Assembly: GCA_040383485.1 (NCBI GenBank)
Contig: JBEIDK010000069.1
Location: forward strand, 1 to 16,000
Direction: 5' to 3'
Source: JBEIDK01 sp040383485
GTDB lineage: Bacteria > Bacteroidota > Bacteroidia > UBA4408
Length of the DNA: 16,000 nt
Shown: in pieces, positions 15,282 to 16,000 of the stretch
Position numbering within the stretch: position 1 is the first letter of the stretch
Layout: every line of letters begins with the position of its first letter
Notes under the pieces: model-generated
The model's database searches: none
What the model saw: the letters and a program-made list of their open reading frames with translations, nothing else
What the model was told of the DNA's origin: nothing
Made by a program: the position numbers and the translations under genes

Positions 15282-16000
15282 TTATTCTTTTAAAACAATA
15301 TTCTTATAAGAAATAAATTTATTATTTGCGATAAGCAATAACTTGTAAAATCCATTTGCAGCATAAAAATCATCAAAAAGACAAATTTGATTGACTCCTT
15401 CAACTAACTGCCTTTTTCTTCTATATATTTCAACACCTAAATAATTATAGATTCTAATTTCTAAAAGTAAATTTTCGCAAATGCTGTATTCTGTTATTTC
15501 ACTTTTATTAATGGGATTTGATTTCGGTAATATTCGTTCTTCATAATTACTTTTTAATCTCTTTTGGGTTTCTAGGGTAGTGCTAAAGTAAATTTTTAAA
15601 TCTTGATCTATACAATTCTTTTCAATTGTAAAATCTTTCCAACCTTCAATTATTTCATCAGTTGTTACCGTATATTTTTTTCCTTTCGAAGTTAGAATCT
15701 GTGCTGAGTAATAATTTGGAGGATAATTATTAAGGTTAATTTCATAGACGCCTTCTGCAATTAAGTCACTTCCTCTATACCATTTAATTTTTGATGTTTT
15801 GTTGGTGTCAATTATAGAACTGTTAATATTAGAGTGACTACTAAGATTAATTGGCACAAAAATATTTTCAAGAAATAAAAGGTTTGATTTGATTTTCAGT
15901 ATTGAATTAGGGTAAACTTCAAGTTTACTGGTAGTATAAGCGTTTAAAAATGTAGTACGTGTGCCTAAATATAGATTAACTTTTGAATAGTAAAAAGCAC
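15282..16000 (-). CDS. Secreted protein with degenerate sorting-domain-like C-terminus, partial
   Basis: Open to the right edge of the window: 238 codons are visible and the true start lies beyond 16000. A GTG at 15857 is only internal, since the frame continues upstream through TTFLNAYTTSKLEVYPNSIL without a stop. The middle part (KIKWYRGSDLIAEGVYEINL) looks like a beta-sandwich repeat such as the SprB/Ig-like domains of Bacteroidota surface proteins. The last ~60 residues (LLLEIRIYNYLGVEIYRRKR, then AANGFYKLLLIANNKFISYK) follow the plan of a T9SS type A sorting domain: a strand, a turn with G, NGFYKLLL matching the usual NGxYxLxV, and a basic end. The canonical PNP motif is missing. The function is unknown. 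It converges on ctaA with a gap of 3 nt. Confidence 0.8.
   Translation of the reverse strand, partial: AFYYSKVNLYLGTRTTFLNAYTTSKLEVYPNSILKIKSNLLFLENIFVPINLSSHSNINSSIIDTNKTSKIKWYRGSDLIAEGVYEINLNNYPPNYYSAQILTSKGKKYTVTTDEIIEGWKDFTIEKNCIDQDLKIYFSTTLETQKRLKSNYEERILPKSNPINKSEITEYSICENLLLEIRIYNYLGVEIYRRKRQLVEGVNQICLFDDFYAANGFYKLLLIANNKFISYKNIVLKE

Overview
The window is AT-rich DNA from a member of the Bacteroidota. The evidence is type 9 secretion (T9SS) type A C-terminal sorting domains (the SPNPAN and YPNPAN motifs), long Asn/Thr/Ser-rich secreted proteins, almost no Shine-Dalgarno sequences, and a promoter of the Bacteroidota TTTG/TAnnTTTG type ahead of kup. The genus cannot be named from the sequence.

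Positions 1 to 9515 hold minus-strand genes for secreted surface proteins. In transcription order they are: a 2113-residue modular protein (3174-9515; jelly-roll-like, Ig/PKD-like, beta-helix, alpha-helical and sorting domains); a T9SS propeller-like protein (1599-3119); a shorter chimeric ORF (776-1585); and a broken beta-helix-like fragment (88-819). The chimeric ORF has the N-terminus of its upstream neighbour joined to the late beta-helix and linker part of the giant protein. Near 785-795 it runs out of frame into unrelated sequence. The window opens with an exact 119-nt copy of 500-618, so the left edge is either a rearranged locus or an assembly loop.

Positions 9516 to 9914 are a divergent intergenic region. 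It carries a heptanucleotide array in the giant gene's leader and a cluster of six copies of the 8-mer TTGGAGTA (one inverted). Next come a LuxR-type regulator with a degenerate receiver (9915-10484, +) and a stand-alone response-regulator receiver (10481-10882, -). These two genes meet tail to tail over a CTAG that supplies both stop codons.

Positions 11091 to 15278 are housekeeping-type genes on the plus strand: a membrane-anchored endonuclease/exonuclease/phosphatase-family protein, the Kup potassium transporter with a recognisable promoter, and a CtaA/Cox15 heme A synthase 7 nt downstream of kup. A minus-strand ORF with a sorting-domain-like C-terminus begins 3 nt after ctaA and runs off the right edge (15282 to beyond 16000).

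The most interesting signals are: degenerate 7-nt arrays that encode the signal-peptide cores of two secreted proteins and recur in non-coding form before the third; the TTGGAGTA cluster between the giant surface gene and a regulator; the mosaic gene; and a REP-like GC-rich palindrome that is read in frame as the linker before a sorting domain.
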